This document shows positions 1 to 5,050 of a stretch of DNA of 6,317 bases, piece by piece; positions within the stretch are counted from its first letter, which is position 1; each line of letters opens with the position of its first letter. Source of the stretch: Clostridiales bacterium (lineage in GTDB: Bacteria > Bacillota > Clostridia > Christensenellales > JAISNN01); the NCBI GenBank assembly GCA_031273965.1, contig JAISQX010000143.1:1-6317 (forward strand), written 5' to 3'. Made by a program: the position numbers and the translations under genes. A model generated the notes under the pieces. That model was not told the DNA's origin. It ran no database searches and worked only from the letters and a program-made list of their open reading frames with translations.

Positions 1-398
1 CCCAAAATAACGTCCGCATAAGCGTCCGTATAAGTTTTTAAATATTTAAGCTGCGGCAAAACTACCGCCGAGCCTATCCCGCCCGCCACTAAAAGCAACC
101 TTTTAAATCCCGTAAGATCCGTGGCGTTACCCAGAGGTCCGGAGAAATCTTCTATAAAATCGCCCTCTTCAAGCTTAGCAAGCTTCATTGTCGAGTATCC
201 TATAGACTGAACAAGTATGGTTACATGTCCTTTTTCTCTGTCAAAATCGGCGATTGTAAGAGGTATCCGCTCTCCGTCCTTGTCTACTCGGAGTATTATA
301 AATTGTCCCGGCATACACCTTTCGGTTACAAGCGGGGCTTCGACAACGTATTCGGCTATGTTATCCGACAAATTTCTTTTTTTAATTATTTTATACAT
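1..398 (-). CDS. NfnA/SudB-like FAD/NAD(P)-binding oxidoreductase subunit (partial, C-terminus outside window)
   Basis: This gene has no stop in the window; 132 N-terminal residues are visible, beginning MYKIIKKRNLSDN. Seen: a ferredoxin-reductase-like fold with PGQF at residues 30-33, the FAD-binding signature RIPLTIAD at 44-51, SGPLGN at 86-91, and the start of the nucleotide-binding domain with AGGIGSA at 105-111. Known: this arrangement matches the small subunit of NADH-dependent ferredoxin:NADP oxidoreductase (NfnA), also called sulfide dehydrogenase SudB, which pairs with a GltD-like NfnB/SudA subunit and moves electrons between NAD(P)H and ferredoxin in the cytoplasm. PyrK, the electron-transfer subunit of dihydroorotate dehydrogenase, is related, but RIPLTIAD fits NfnA/SudB better. 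The iron-sulfur cysteines would lie beyond the edge. The start is supported by AAGGAA at 410-405, six bases upstream. It follows nth with a 32-nt gap, so the two are probably cotranscribed. The partner gene, if present, should lie just left of position 1. Confidence 0.85.
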   Translation of the reverse strand, partial: MYKIIKKRNLSDNIAEYVVEAPLVTERCMPGQFIILRVDKDGERIPLTIADFDREKGHVTILVQSIGYSTMKLAKLEEGDFIEDFSGPLGNATDLTGFKRLLLVAGGIGSAVVLPQLKYLKTYTDAYADVIL

Positions 399-404
399 AA
401 GACG

Positions 405-410
405 TTCCTT
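405..410 (-). promoter_or_regulatory. Ribosome binding site of the NfnA/SudB-like gene
   Basis: AAGGAA on the minus strand lies six bases before the ATG at 398. It supports that start and lies within the short gap after the nth stop codon, as expected for a second gene of an operon. Confidence 0.65.
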
Positions 411-430
411 ATAGAAGAATAACTCCGTCC

Positions 431-1090
431 TTACGGATTTTTCAGTCGCGGTCTTTTATCAAGCGCCATATCAAACGCGGGACAAAAACACGAAATCGGA
501 CATTCTCTGCACTTCGGATTTCTCGCGGTGCAAATATATCTGCCAAAAGCAACCAATAAAATGTGCGCCTTGCCCAGCCTCTCTTCCTTTAGTCTATTTG
601 ACACATCCGACTCAACCTTGTACGGATCCCGACTCTTGGTTACGCCCAATCTGTTCGCAACCCGAAGGACGTGCGTGTCCACGGCAAAGGCATTTTTTTT
701 GAAGGCTTCCGACAATATTACGTTTGCCGTTTTACGCCCTACCCCCGGAAGCTTGACGAGTTCGTCTCTTTCCGACGGAACATCTCCGCCGTATTCGGTC
801 ATTATAATTTGCGCCGCCGCGATGATATGCCGCGATTTATTCTTATAAAAACCCGCCGTAAAAATATATTTTTCCAATTCTCCGGGGTCTATTTGGGCAA
901 AGTCTTTCGGTGTATTATATTTTTTAAAAAGCTCCGCCGTTACTTTGTTTACGCGCTTGTCGGTGCATTGCGCCGACAGAATCACCGCGACAAGCAATTC
1001 AAACGGCGTTTTGTAATCCAACTCGCATCGAACGTTTGGAAAATACTCTTCAAGCCTGTCAATTATCGCATTCATATCCGACTCACCCAT
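431..1090 (-). CDS. nth: Endonuclease III (DNA glycosylase/AP lyase)
   Basis: The 219-residue product is endonuclease III, a bifunctional base-excision repair enzyme that removes oxidised pyrimidines and cleaves the DNA backbone at the abasic site by beta-elimination. Seen: the helix-hairpin-helix with LPGVGRKTA at 114-122, giving the catalytic lysine K120; the catalytic aspartate D138 in VDTHV; and a C-terminal [4Fe-4S] loop with spacing C-X6-C-X2-C-X5-C at C187, C194, C197 and C203. These positions coincide with Escherichia coli Nth numbering (K120, D138, C187-C203), so the protein looks complete and active. The start at 1090 is preferred over the Met at residue 6 because AGAGG lies six bases upstream of it. 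The gene follows the ftsZ terminator and probably has its own weak promoter; the flavoprotein gene follows 32 nt after the stop. The C-terminal tail after the cluster is basic (KRPRLKNP), as in many homologues. Confidence 0.97.
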   Translation of the reverse strand: MGESDMNAIIDRLEEYFPNVRCELDYKTPFELLVAVILSAQCTDKRVNKVTAELFKKYNTPKDFAQIDPGELEKYIFTAGFYKNKSRHIIAAAQIIMTEYGGDVPSERDELVKLPGVGRKTANVILSEAFKKNAFAVDTHVLRVANRLGVTKSRDPYKVESDVSNRLKEERLGKAHILLVAFGRYICTARNPKCRECPISCFCPAFDMALDKRPRLKNP

Positions 1091-1094
1091 AAAA

Positions 1095-1110
1095 CGCCTC
1101 TTTTAAGACG
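1095..1110 (-). promoter_or_regulatory. Ribosome binding site of nth inside a short hairpin
   Basis: On the minus strand, AGAGG (1101-1097) lies six bases before the nth ATG. The surrounding 16 bases (1110-1095) can fold into a 6-bp stem, including two G-U pairs, with an AAAA loop; the 3' arm contains the Shine-Dalgarno bases. TTTT then ATG follow. The ribosome binding site is clear; the hairpin is weak and its role is inference. Confidence 0.5.
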
Positions 1111-1158
1111 CGTTGACATTGACAAAAGCCGCGGTATCAATGCGCCTCATCTTTTTGT

Positions 1159-1164
1159 ATTATA
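1159..1164 (-). promoter_or_regulatory. Possible -10 element for nth
   Basis: A perfect TATAAT lies on the minus strand between the ftsZ terminator and nth, about 69 bases upstream of the nth start. No good -35 box is present at 16-18 bp spacing: that position falls in the 3' arm of the terminator hairpin. If it is a promoter, it is either weak or activator-dependent. Confidence 0.3.
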
Positions 1165-1182
1165 CATTTGTATTACACTAAA

Positions 1183-1206
1183 GGCTGCCTCTTTTAAGAG
1201 ACAGCC
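1183..1206 (-). terminator. Hairpin terminator after ftsZ
   Basis: On the minus strand, 33 bases after the ftsZ stop, two 10-base arms (GGCTGTCTCT and AGAGGCAGCC) pair with one G-U wobble around a 4-base loop, followed by TTTAG. The shape is that of an intrinsic terminator closing the ftsA-ftsZ unit, but the U-tract is short (three Ts), so some readthrough into nth is plausible. Confidence 0.65.
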
Positions 1207-1238
1207 CATATTACCCTTACACCACATCTTCCCAAAAA

Positions 1239-2531
1239 TTATTTGTCTGTTTTGAAGCGTCTAAGAAATGCGGGAGTATTGTCGACGTTAGATCCGGAAG
1301 AATTTTGCGTATTGCCGTAACTTTGATTCCCGTATGTACGCTGAACCGGCTGCTGTTGTTGATACTGACCATATCCGTATCCCTGCTGCGGCGCCTGTTG
1401 CTGCGGTTGAGTCGCGCGGGGCTCAGGCGTTTGCGTGGTATTAAAATTAAAGAGTCTCCCGTCGTCGTTTGACGCAGCCGGAGCGGATTGCGAATTTGCC
1501 GAAGACGGAATTTGATTTCCACGGACGTCTCGGTTACCTTGAAGCATATTTCCGGTGCGCGATTGCTGTTTGCCGTCGTTCTTAGGAGCTTGGAAACCGG
1601 TGGCTATAATAGTGATTATCACCTCGTCTTTTAATCCCTCGTCGATTCCGGCGCCGAATATGATATTCGCGGAAATATCCACAACGTCCTGAACCAACCG
1701 GCAAGCCTCGTCTACTTCTGACAAAGACAAGTCAAGTCCTCCCGTAACGTTGAGGATGACACCCGTCGCGCCCTCGATGCTCGTCTCCAAAAGAGGACTC
1801 TGAACGGCTTTCCTAACGGCGTCAAGCGTACGGTTTTCGCCTTTTCCCTGCCCTATTCCCATGTGGGCGAGTCCTTTATTTTTCATAATCGTTCTTACGT
1901 CGGCAAAGTCAAGATTGATGAGAGAAGGCGTAACGATAAGGTCTGAAACGCCCTGAATGCCCTGCCTCAAAACGTCGTCCGCAACCTGAAAAGCTTTTAT
2001 TATCGGCGTACCTTTTTCTAATACCTGCAAAAGCCTGTCGTTCGGGATTATGAGCAAAGTATCAACAAACTTTCTGAGGTTTTCAATACCCGCCGCAGTG
2101 TTTTCCATGCGCTTTCTGCCTTCAAATTTAAAAGGCTTTGTGACTACCGCCACCGTAAGTATACCGAGTTCCTTGGCTATCTCCGCCACTACCGGAGCCG
2201 CTCCGGTTCCCGTTCCTCCGCCCATACCCGCCGTAATGAACAGAAGATCCGTATTCTTCAAAAGCTCGGTTATCTCCTTTCTGCTCTCGTCGGCGGCCTT
2301 TTGTCCGATTTCCGGATCCGCGCCCGCGCCCAAACCCTTTGTGAGGTTTTGACCTATTTGCAATTTTACGGGAGCTTTTGACAGACACAAGCTCTGATAA
2401 TCCGTATTGATAGCGATAAATTCGGCGCTTTTGATGCCGGCGCTAACCATTCTGTTCACGGCGTTATTTCCGCCGCCTCCCACGCCTATGACTTTTATTT
2501 TTGCCATCATGGACGAAGTATAATCAATCAT
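1239..2531 (-). CDS. ftsZ: Cell division protein FtsZ
   Basis: FtsZ is the tubulin-like GTPase that polymerises into the cytokinetic ring at midcell. Seen in the 430 residues: the T1 nucleotide loop GGGGNN at 18-23, the tubulin signature GGGTGTGAA at 104-112, the T7 loop NLDFADV at 206-212 with the catalytic acids D208 and D211, and a globular core ending near 316. A disordered linker of about 100 residues rich in Gln, Asn and Ser follows (about 317-416, including a QQQQ run near 391), then the conserved C-terminal peptide TPAFLRRF at 419-426, the docking site for FtsA and other tethers, ending in a short basic tail. The start is chosen because it overlaps the ftsA stop as ATGA and has GGAGG nine bases upstream; the Met-Met at 8-9 has no such site. 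All catalytic motifs are intact. It is cotranscribed and coupled with ftsA; a hairpin terminator follows. Confidence 0.99.
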   Translation of the reverse strand: MIDYTSSMMAKIKVIGVGGGGNNAVNRMVSAGIKSAEFIAINTDYQSLCLSKAPVKLQIGQNLTKGLGAGADPEIGQKAADESRKEITELLKNTDLLFITAGMGGGTGTGAAPVVAEIAKELGILTVAVVTKPFKFEGRKRMENTAAGIENLRKFVDTLLIIPNDRLLQVLEKGTPIIKAFQVADDVLRQGIQGVSDLIVTPSLINLDFADVRTIMKNKGLAHMGIGQGKGENRTLDAVRKAVQSPLLETSIEGATGVILNVTGGLDLSLSEVDEACRLVQDVVDISANIIFGAGIDEGLKDEVIITIIATGFQAPKNDGKQQSRTGNMLQGNRDVRGNQIPSSANSQSAPAASNDDGRLFNFNTTQTPEPRATQPQQQAPQQGYGYGQYQQQQPVQRTYGNQSYGNTQNSSGSNVDNTPAFLRRFKTDK

Positions 2532-2545
2532 TTTCCTTTGCCTCC
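2528..2545 (-). promoter_or_regulatory. ATGA overlap and ribosome binding site coupling ftsA to ftsZ
   Basis: The ftsA stop TGA and the ftsZ start ATG share bases in ATGA (2531-2528). GGAGG (2545-2541) sits nine bases before the ftsZ start inside the last Gly-Gly-Lys codons of ftsA, with a second AAGGA at 2538-2534 probably too close to the start. The layout indicates translational coupling plus independent initiation, which fits the need for far more FtsZ than FtsA. Confidence 0.8.
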
Positions 2546-3709
2546 AATAATTTTATTAAATATATTAATTAATCCCTTTTTAGGTTCCGTTTCCGCTTCT
2601 ATGTTTACGCCCGCAATATTTATCAACCCGAATAAAGACGAAAAATGCGGTTTATCGTATTTGGGTACATTCGGGGCTATTATTTCGACGTTTCTGCCTA
2701 TAAGCTCCGACAAGAAGTCTTTCGCGCCCTTTATATAGCTAAGACCTCCGCCCGTCAAAAACAGCGTCACATGCTGCGGACAATCGTATTTGCCGGATTT
2801 TATCGCGCAAGAGATTTCTTCGGCAAAATCTTCTAATCGTGCGGAAACTATGTCCGATACGTCCTTTAACAACACTTCTTCGTTGGGTATCGAGTTCAGC
2901 CTTATCCTAGCGTTTGCGTCGGCGTAAGCCACGTCGGAACGCTCCTTAAGGTATTCGGATTCGTCGAACGGCAAATCAAACATCTCGGATATATCCGCGG
3001 TTATATGCCCTCCCCCGAGAGAAAACGACGAAAGATTTAAAAGTCCGTCGCCGCGCAAAAGCGCCACGCTTGTGGACAAGTATCCCGAATCGACAAAGAG
3101 TATGTATCTATCCCTTTGTTGCGGTTCGAACAGATAGGTTATTTCCGCCAAAACCGAAGAAACAAACTCCGCATGAATATTAACCGACGACAATAAATCT
3201 CTTATTTCCGTAATAAAGGTCTTTTTACATCTCACATAAGAAGTCAAAGCCTTTATTTTGTCGGACATTATCCCGCGCGGCTCTATTATGCGCTTGTTGT
3301 CCGAAAGTAAAAAATATACGGCTGAAATATCTATGGTTTCATACTCGTCATTGTCTTCAAATTTGTCATTACGCCTAAAAAGCGTTTCCACCTCTCCGCT
3401 TCCTATTTCGCGTTCCCTGTCAAAAAACAGAGCCGCTTCTTTGCAAACGGAATAAGTAAACTCGGACGGTACTCCGACGTATAATTTTTTTATCTTAACT
3501 CCGGATGAAAACTCCGCCTTTGATACTGCCGACAGAATAACCTGCCGCATCTCCTCGGGCTCAATCCACTCCCCGTCAAAATAACCCGAATACTTTATTT
3601 CTCCGATTCCTCTGATAACGATATTCGACCTATTATTCTTTTCGGCGACGGCAACGCGAATTGTTCCGGAGCCGATATCCAAGACGGCTACTTCATTATT
3701 TCTTATCAT
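2528..3709 (-). CDS. ftsA: Cell division protein FtsA
   Basis: FtsA is the actin-family ATPase that tethers FtsZ filaments to the cytoplasmic membrane and recruits later division proteins. Seen in the 393 residues: phosphate-1 motif VLDIGSGTIRVAV at 9-21; a region at about 85-165 where the FtsA-specific SHS2/1C subdomain is expected; a phosphate-2 region FVDSGYLSTSVALL at 205-218; FSLGGGHITADI at 229-240; adenosine motif LFLTGGGLSYIKGA at 316-329; and a C-terminal amphipathic helix at about 377-390 (KKGLINIFNKIIGG), the membrane-targeting sequence. Length is slightly below the roughly 420 residues of E. coli FtsA. The phosphate-2 motif is unusual: DIGGGTxD of the family is replaced by DSGYLSTS. 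From memory, similar variants occur in Clostridia FtsA, which I could not verify here. The start has AGAGG six bases upstream. A consensus promoter lies about 70 bases upstream, and ftsZ follows with an overlap. Confidence 0.97.
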   Translation of the reverse strand: MIRNNEVAVLDIGSGTIRVAVAEKNNRSNIVIRGIGEIKYSGYFDGEWIEPEEMRQVILSAVSKAEFSSGVKIKKLYVGVPSEFTYSVCKEAALFFDREREIGSGEVETLFRRNDKFEDNDEYETIDISAVYFLLSDNKRIIEPRGIMSDKIKALTSYVRCKKTFITEIRDLLSSVNIHAEFVSSVLAEITYLFEPQQRDRYILFVDSGYLSTSVALLRGDGLLNLSSFSLGGGHITADISEMFDLPFDESEYLKERSDVAYADANARIRLNSIPNEEVLLKDVSDIVSARLEDFAEEISCAIKSGKYDCPQHVTLFLTGGGLSYIKGAKDFLSELIGRNVEIIAPNVPKYDKPHFSSLFGLINIAGVNIEAETEPKKGLINIFNKIIGGKGK

Positions 3710-3715
3710 TACGCA

Positions 3716-3720
3716 CCTCT
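3716..3720 (-). promoter_or_regulatory. Ribosome binding site of ftsA
   Basis: AGAGG on the minus strand lies six bases before the ATG at 3709 and fixes that start. It directly abuts one arm of the 11-bp inverted repeat (3720-3730). Confidence 0.7.
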
Positions 3721-3783
3721 ATAATCTATCTTCTTAAGGACGCCAAAAATCTATAAACTGTGCATCGTTATTGATAGATTATA
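3720..3783. repeat. 11-bp perfect inverted repeat with a three-copy heptamer around the ftsA promoter
   Basis: TATAATCTATC (3720-3730) and its exact reverse complement GATAGATTATA (3773-3783) flank 42 bases. The core heptamer AATCTAT occurs at 3723-3729, again at 3748-3754 in the same orientation, and inverted at 3774-3780, giving three copies stepped by 25 and 26 bp. The inverted copy overlaps the ftsA -10 box; the copy at 3723 touches the ftsA ribosome binding site. It could be an operator, an RNA hairpin in readthrough transcripts, or chance in AT-rich DNA. Confidence 0.5.
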
Positions 3784-3806
3784 CTATATATCCTACTCGA
3801 TGTCAA
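3778..3806 (-). promoter_or_regulatory. Consensus sigma-A promoter of ftsAZ
   Basis: On the minus strand TTGACA (3806-3801), a 17-base spacer and TATAAT (3783-3778) match the vegetative consensus at every position. The predicted transcript start is near 3771, giving an untranslated leader of about 60 bases before ftsA. The -35 box is embedded in the codons for Ile-Asp-Ile at the end of the upstream membrane-protein gene. Confidence 0.85.
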
Positions 3807-4740
3807 TTATTTCACGCTCGGCTTTGACAATGGCATTTTTTAACTTTAAAAGACAACCGTTTATAATTTCGGATTCTTCGACCGATCCGTAAAAATGTTT
3901 TGAACCGGCTATCATTCCGAATATCTGTTTTAATGTCGCGGCGGAAGTATTTTCTCCGCAGACTATCGCGACGTTGTCGGCTATTTCCTTTAATCTCTCA
4001 AAGCGAAGCTCGCGGTTCAGTTCGTCGGCTTTGTTTACAAACCGATACCTTTGCGTTTCCTTTTCTTCTTCGATAAGCTCGCGTATAAGCGCGGACGCCC
4101 TCTTTAACGTACTCAACTCGCTTTTTGATTCCATGTCGTCAAAAACTATGACGGCATTGTCAAGCGCGTCGACAAAATCATAAAAACCGTCCTTAAGACG
4201 GACGCTTAAAGACACGTTTCTCTGCCTAAGCGCAAATCTAAACGCGATTCCGAAAGCAAGCGGAATAAACGCCGCGCCCAAAACCGCCGTCCCTCCCGAC
4301 GCCGCGGCAATCGAAATCGCCGACAAAAAACCTATCGCCAAAATCAAGTCAAAAACCGCAAGTCCGGTTCTTTTTCTTATGTTCACCGATTCCAGCTTTA
4401 AACAGACCGCCTCCGTGACAAACCGGCTAGGCTTGCCCGCTCGCGATTCAAAATAGGCTTTTATCTGTATCTGCATGGCGATGGGAAAACCAACCGCATA
4501 GTTTTTAAAGAAATAATTCAGATTGTTTTTTCCGAGTTTTTCGGTGGATTTGTCGTTGAGATATGCGACGGCTTTTGCGAACGCGGAAATATATCCCTTT
4601 ACGGCCTTACCCGAGAATATAAGCGCGAAGACAAACGCCGCGATAACAACCGCGAGAAAAACATAAAAAACCGTCCCGGGGTTCATATTTGCAAACCCAT
4701 TTAGGATATCGTCAAAGCTTTTGTTGAAAAAATCCGTCAT
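3793..4740 (-). CDS. Unrecognised three-pass membrane protein with a long cytoplasmic tail, upstream of ftsA
   Basis: I do not recognise this 315-residue protein. Seen: three hydrophobic segments at about 24-44, 127-147 and 151-169; a loop of about 80 residues between the first two, with basic stretches; and a hydrophilic, charged C-terminal part (170-315) that looks helical, with a possible coiled coil around 205-255 rich in Glu, Lys, Arg and Leu. There is no signal-peptide cleavage motif. By the positive-inside rule the loop (net basic near KAVKGY and VNIRKRTG) and the tail (FALRQRN) are probably cytoplasmic. The layout of one segment, a cytoplasmic loop, a hairpin of two segments and a tail recalls MotA/TolQ/ExbB channels, but no motif of that family is evident and the tail is much longer. 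It has its own promoter and sits 83 bases before ftsA with no terminator, so a link to cell division or the envelope is a guess from context. The ATG is the only start after an upstream in-frame stop; its ribosome site is a G-rich GGCGG. Confidence 0.88.
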   Translation of the reverse strand: MTDFFNKSFDDILNGFANMNPGTVFYVFLAVVIAAFVFALIFSGKAVKGYISAFAKAVAYLNDKSTEKLGKNNLNYFFKNYAVGFPIAMQIQIKAYFESRAGKPSRFVTEAVCLKLESVNIRKRTGLAVFDLILAIGFLSAISIAAASGGTAVLGAAFIPLAFGIAFRFALRQRNVSLSVRLKDGFYDFVDALDNAVIVFDDMESKSELSTLKRASALIRELIEEEKETQRYRFVNKADELNRELRFERLKEIADNVAIVCGENTSAATLKQIFGMIAGSKHFYGSVEESEIINGCLLKLKNAIVKAEREIIDIE

Positions 4741-4791
4741 AAAACGCCGCCCGCCATTACCGATGTTTCGGCATAAAAAGTTGTTTAATTA

Positions 4792-4820
4792 AGTATATCA
4801 AATATCACGAAAAAAATCAA
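4792..4820 (-). promoter_or_regulatory. Extended -10 promoter of the membrane-protein gene
   Basis: On the minus strand TTGATT (4820-4815), a 17-base spacer and TATACT (4797-4792) are preceded by TGA, forming the extended -10 TGATATACT. The transcript start would be near 4785, leaving a leader of about 45 bases before the ATG at 4740. Confidence 0.6.
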
Positions 4821-4900
4821 TTATTTTGGTGATTAATATTATATTTTTTCGGGGTTATCCAATATATTTTCAACGTTTTTTAATAATTTGCACAAAGATA

Positions 4901-4929
4901 TTGACAAAACCGTAAAAAACGGGTATCAT
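4901..4929 (+). promoter_or_regulatory. Promoter of the subtilase gene
   Basis: TTGACA (4901-4906), a 17-base spacer and TATCAT (4924-4929, five of six matches) form a good sigma-A promoter. The spacer contains a small inverted pair CCGT/ACGG. The expected transcript start is near 4936, giving a leader of about 115 bases before the protease ATG. Confidence 0.65.
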
Positions 4930-4940
4930 AATATTAACGT

Positions 4941-5048
4941 ATGAATATTACGCTTTCAAAAAAGCGTTTACGGCTATATATAGTATTTTTATGCGTCGAT
5001 TTCAACAAGAAAATATTTAAACGGACATTTCGTCCGCGTACGGATTAA
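4941..5048 (+). CDS. Possible 35-residue leader peptide before the subtilase
   Basis: An ATG only about five bases after the predicted transcript start opens a 35-codon frame that ends with TAA two bases before the protease ATG. The product would be strongly basic, with a short hydrophobic stretch LYIVFLCV at residues 12-19 and a C-terminus FRPRTD. No Shine-Dalgarno sequence precedes it, so it would need leaderless initiation. It may be chance, but its close spacing to a start codon with a poor ribosome site makes translational coupling conceivable. No family is recognised. Confidence 0.2.
   Translation: MNITLSKKRLRLYIVFLCVDFNKKIFKRTFRPRTD
4950..4967 (+). other. Hairpin in the subtilase leader
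   Basis: ACGCTTT and AAAGCGT form a perfect 7-bp stem around a CAAA loop, about 14 bases after the predicted transcript start. There is no following T-run, so it is not an intrinsic terminator. A 5' stem of this kind can protect an mRNA from decay, which is inference here. Confidence 0.4.
5022..5044 (+). other. Mutually exclusive hairpins just before the subtilase start
   Basis: CGGAC and GTCCG pair as a 5-bp stem with a 5-base loop (5022-5036). The segment TCCG at 5033-5036 can instead pair with CGGA at 5041-5044. The second structure would cover the only G-rich bases (GGA, 5042-5044) ahead of the ATG. Both stems are short, so the switch-like layout is suggestive only. Confidence 0.3.
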
Positions 5049-5050
5049 AA

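Larger units (their letters stand above)
4741..5050. other. Divergent AT-rich intergenic region
   Basis: These 310 bases separate the membrane-protein gene (leftward) from the subtilase gene (rightward). They are clearly more AT-rich than the flanking genes. They hold one promoter facing each way with -35 boxes about 80 bp apart, two small hairpins in the protease leader, and a possible 35-codon leader ORF. Between the two -35 boxes (4821-4900) I see only AT-rich sequence with a weak AATCA/TGATT inverted pair at 4815-4834. No terminator, tRNA or riboswitch was recognised. Confidence 0.7.

Noticed and set aside
217..422. Two 65-codon plus-strand frames near the left end
   Set aside because: They lie opposite the NfnA/SudB-like gene, whose FAD-binding motifs are clear, and have no ribosome site or recognisable content.
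1113..1140. Tandem TTGACA TTGACA on the plus strand, possible antisense promoter towards ftsZ
   Set aside because: Only a poor TATCAA sits at 16 bp from the first copy, and nothing suitable from the second; no plus-strand gene follows.
671..1255. 194-codon open frame on the plus strand opposite nth
   Set aside because: It lies antisense to nth, whose catalytic and cluster residues are all intact; the translation is Arg- and Phe-rich, of low-complexity antisense character, with no recognisable motif.
1217..1522. 101-codon minus-strand frame overlapping the 3' end of ftsZ
   Set aside because: It is an alternative frame of the low-complexity Q/N-rich FtsZ linker, and its Arg-rich translation reflects that composition. 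The FtsZ frame continues to a proper C-terminal peptide.
4810..4834. AATCA/TGATT hairpin followed by a T-run on the minus strand, as a terminator
   Set aside because: The stem is only 5 bp and AT-rich with a 10-base loop, and no minus-strand gene lies upstream of it in the window to be terminated.
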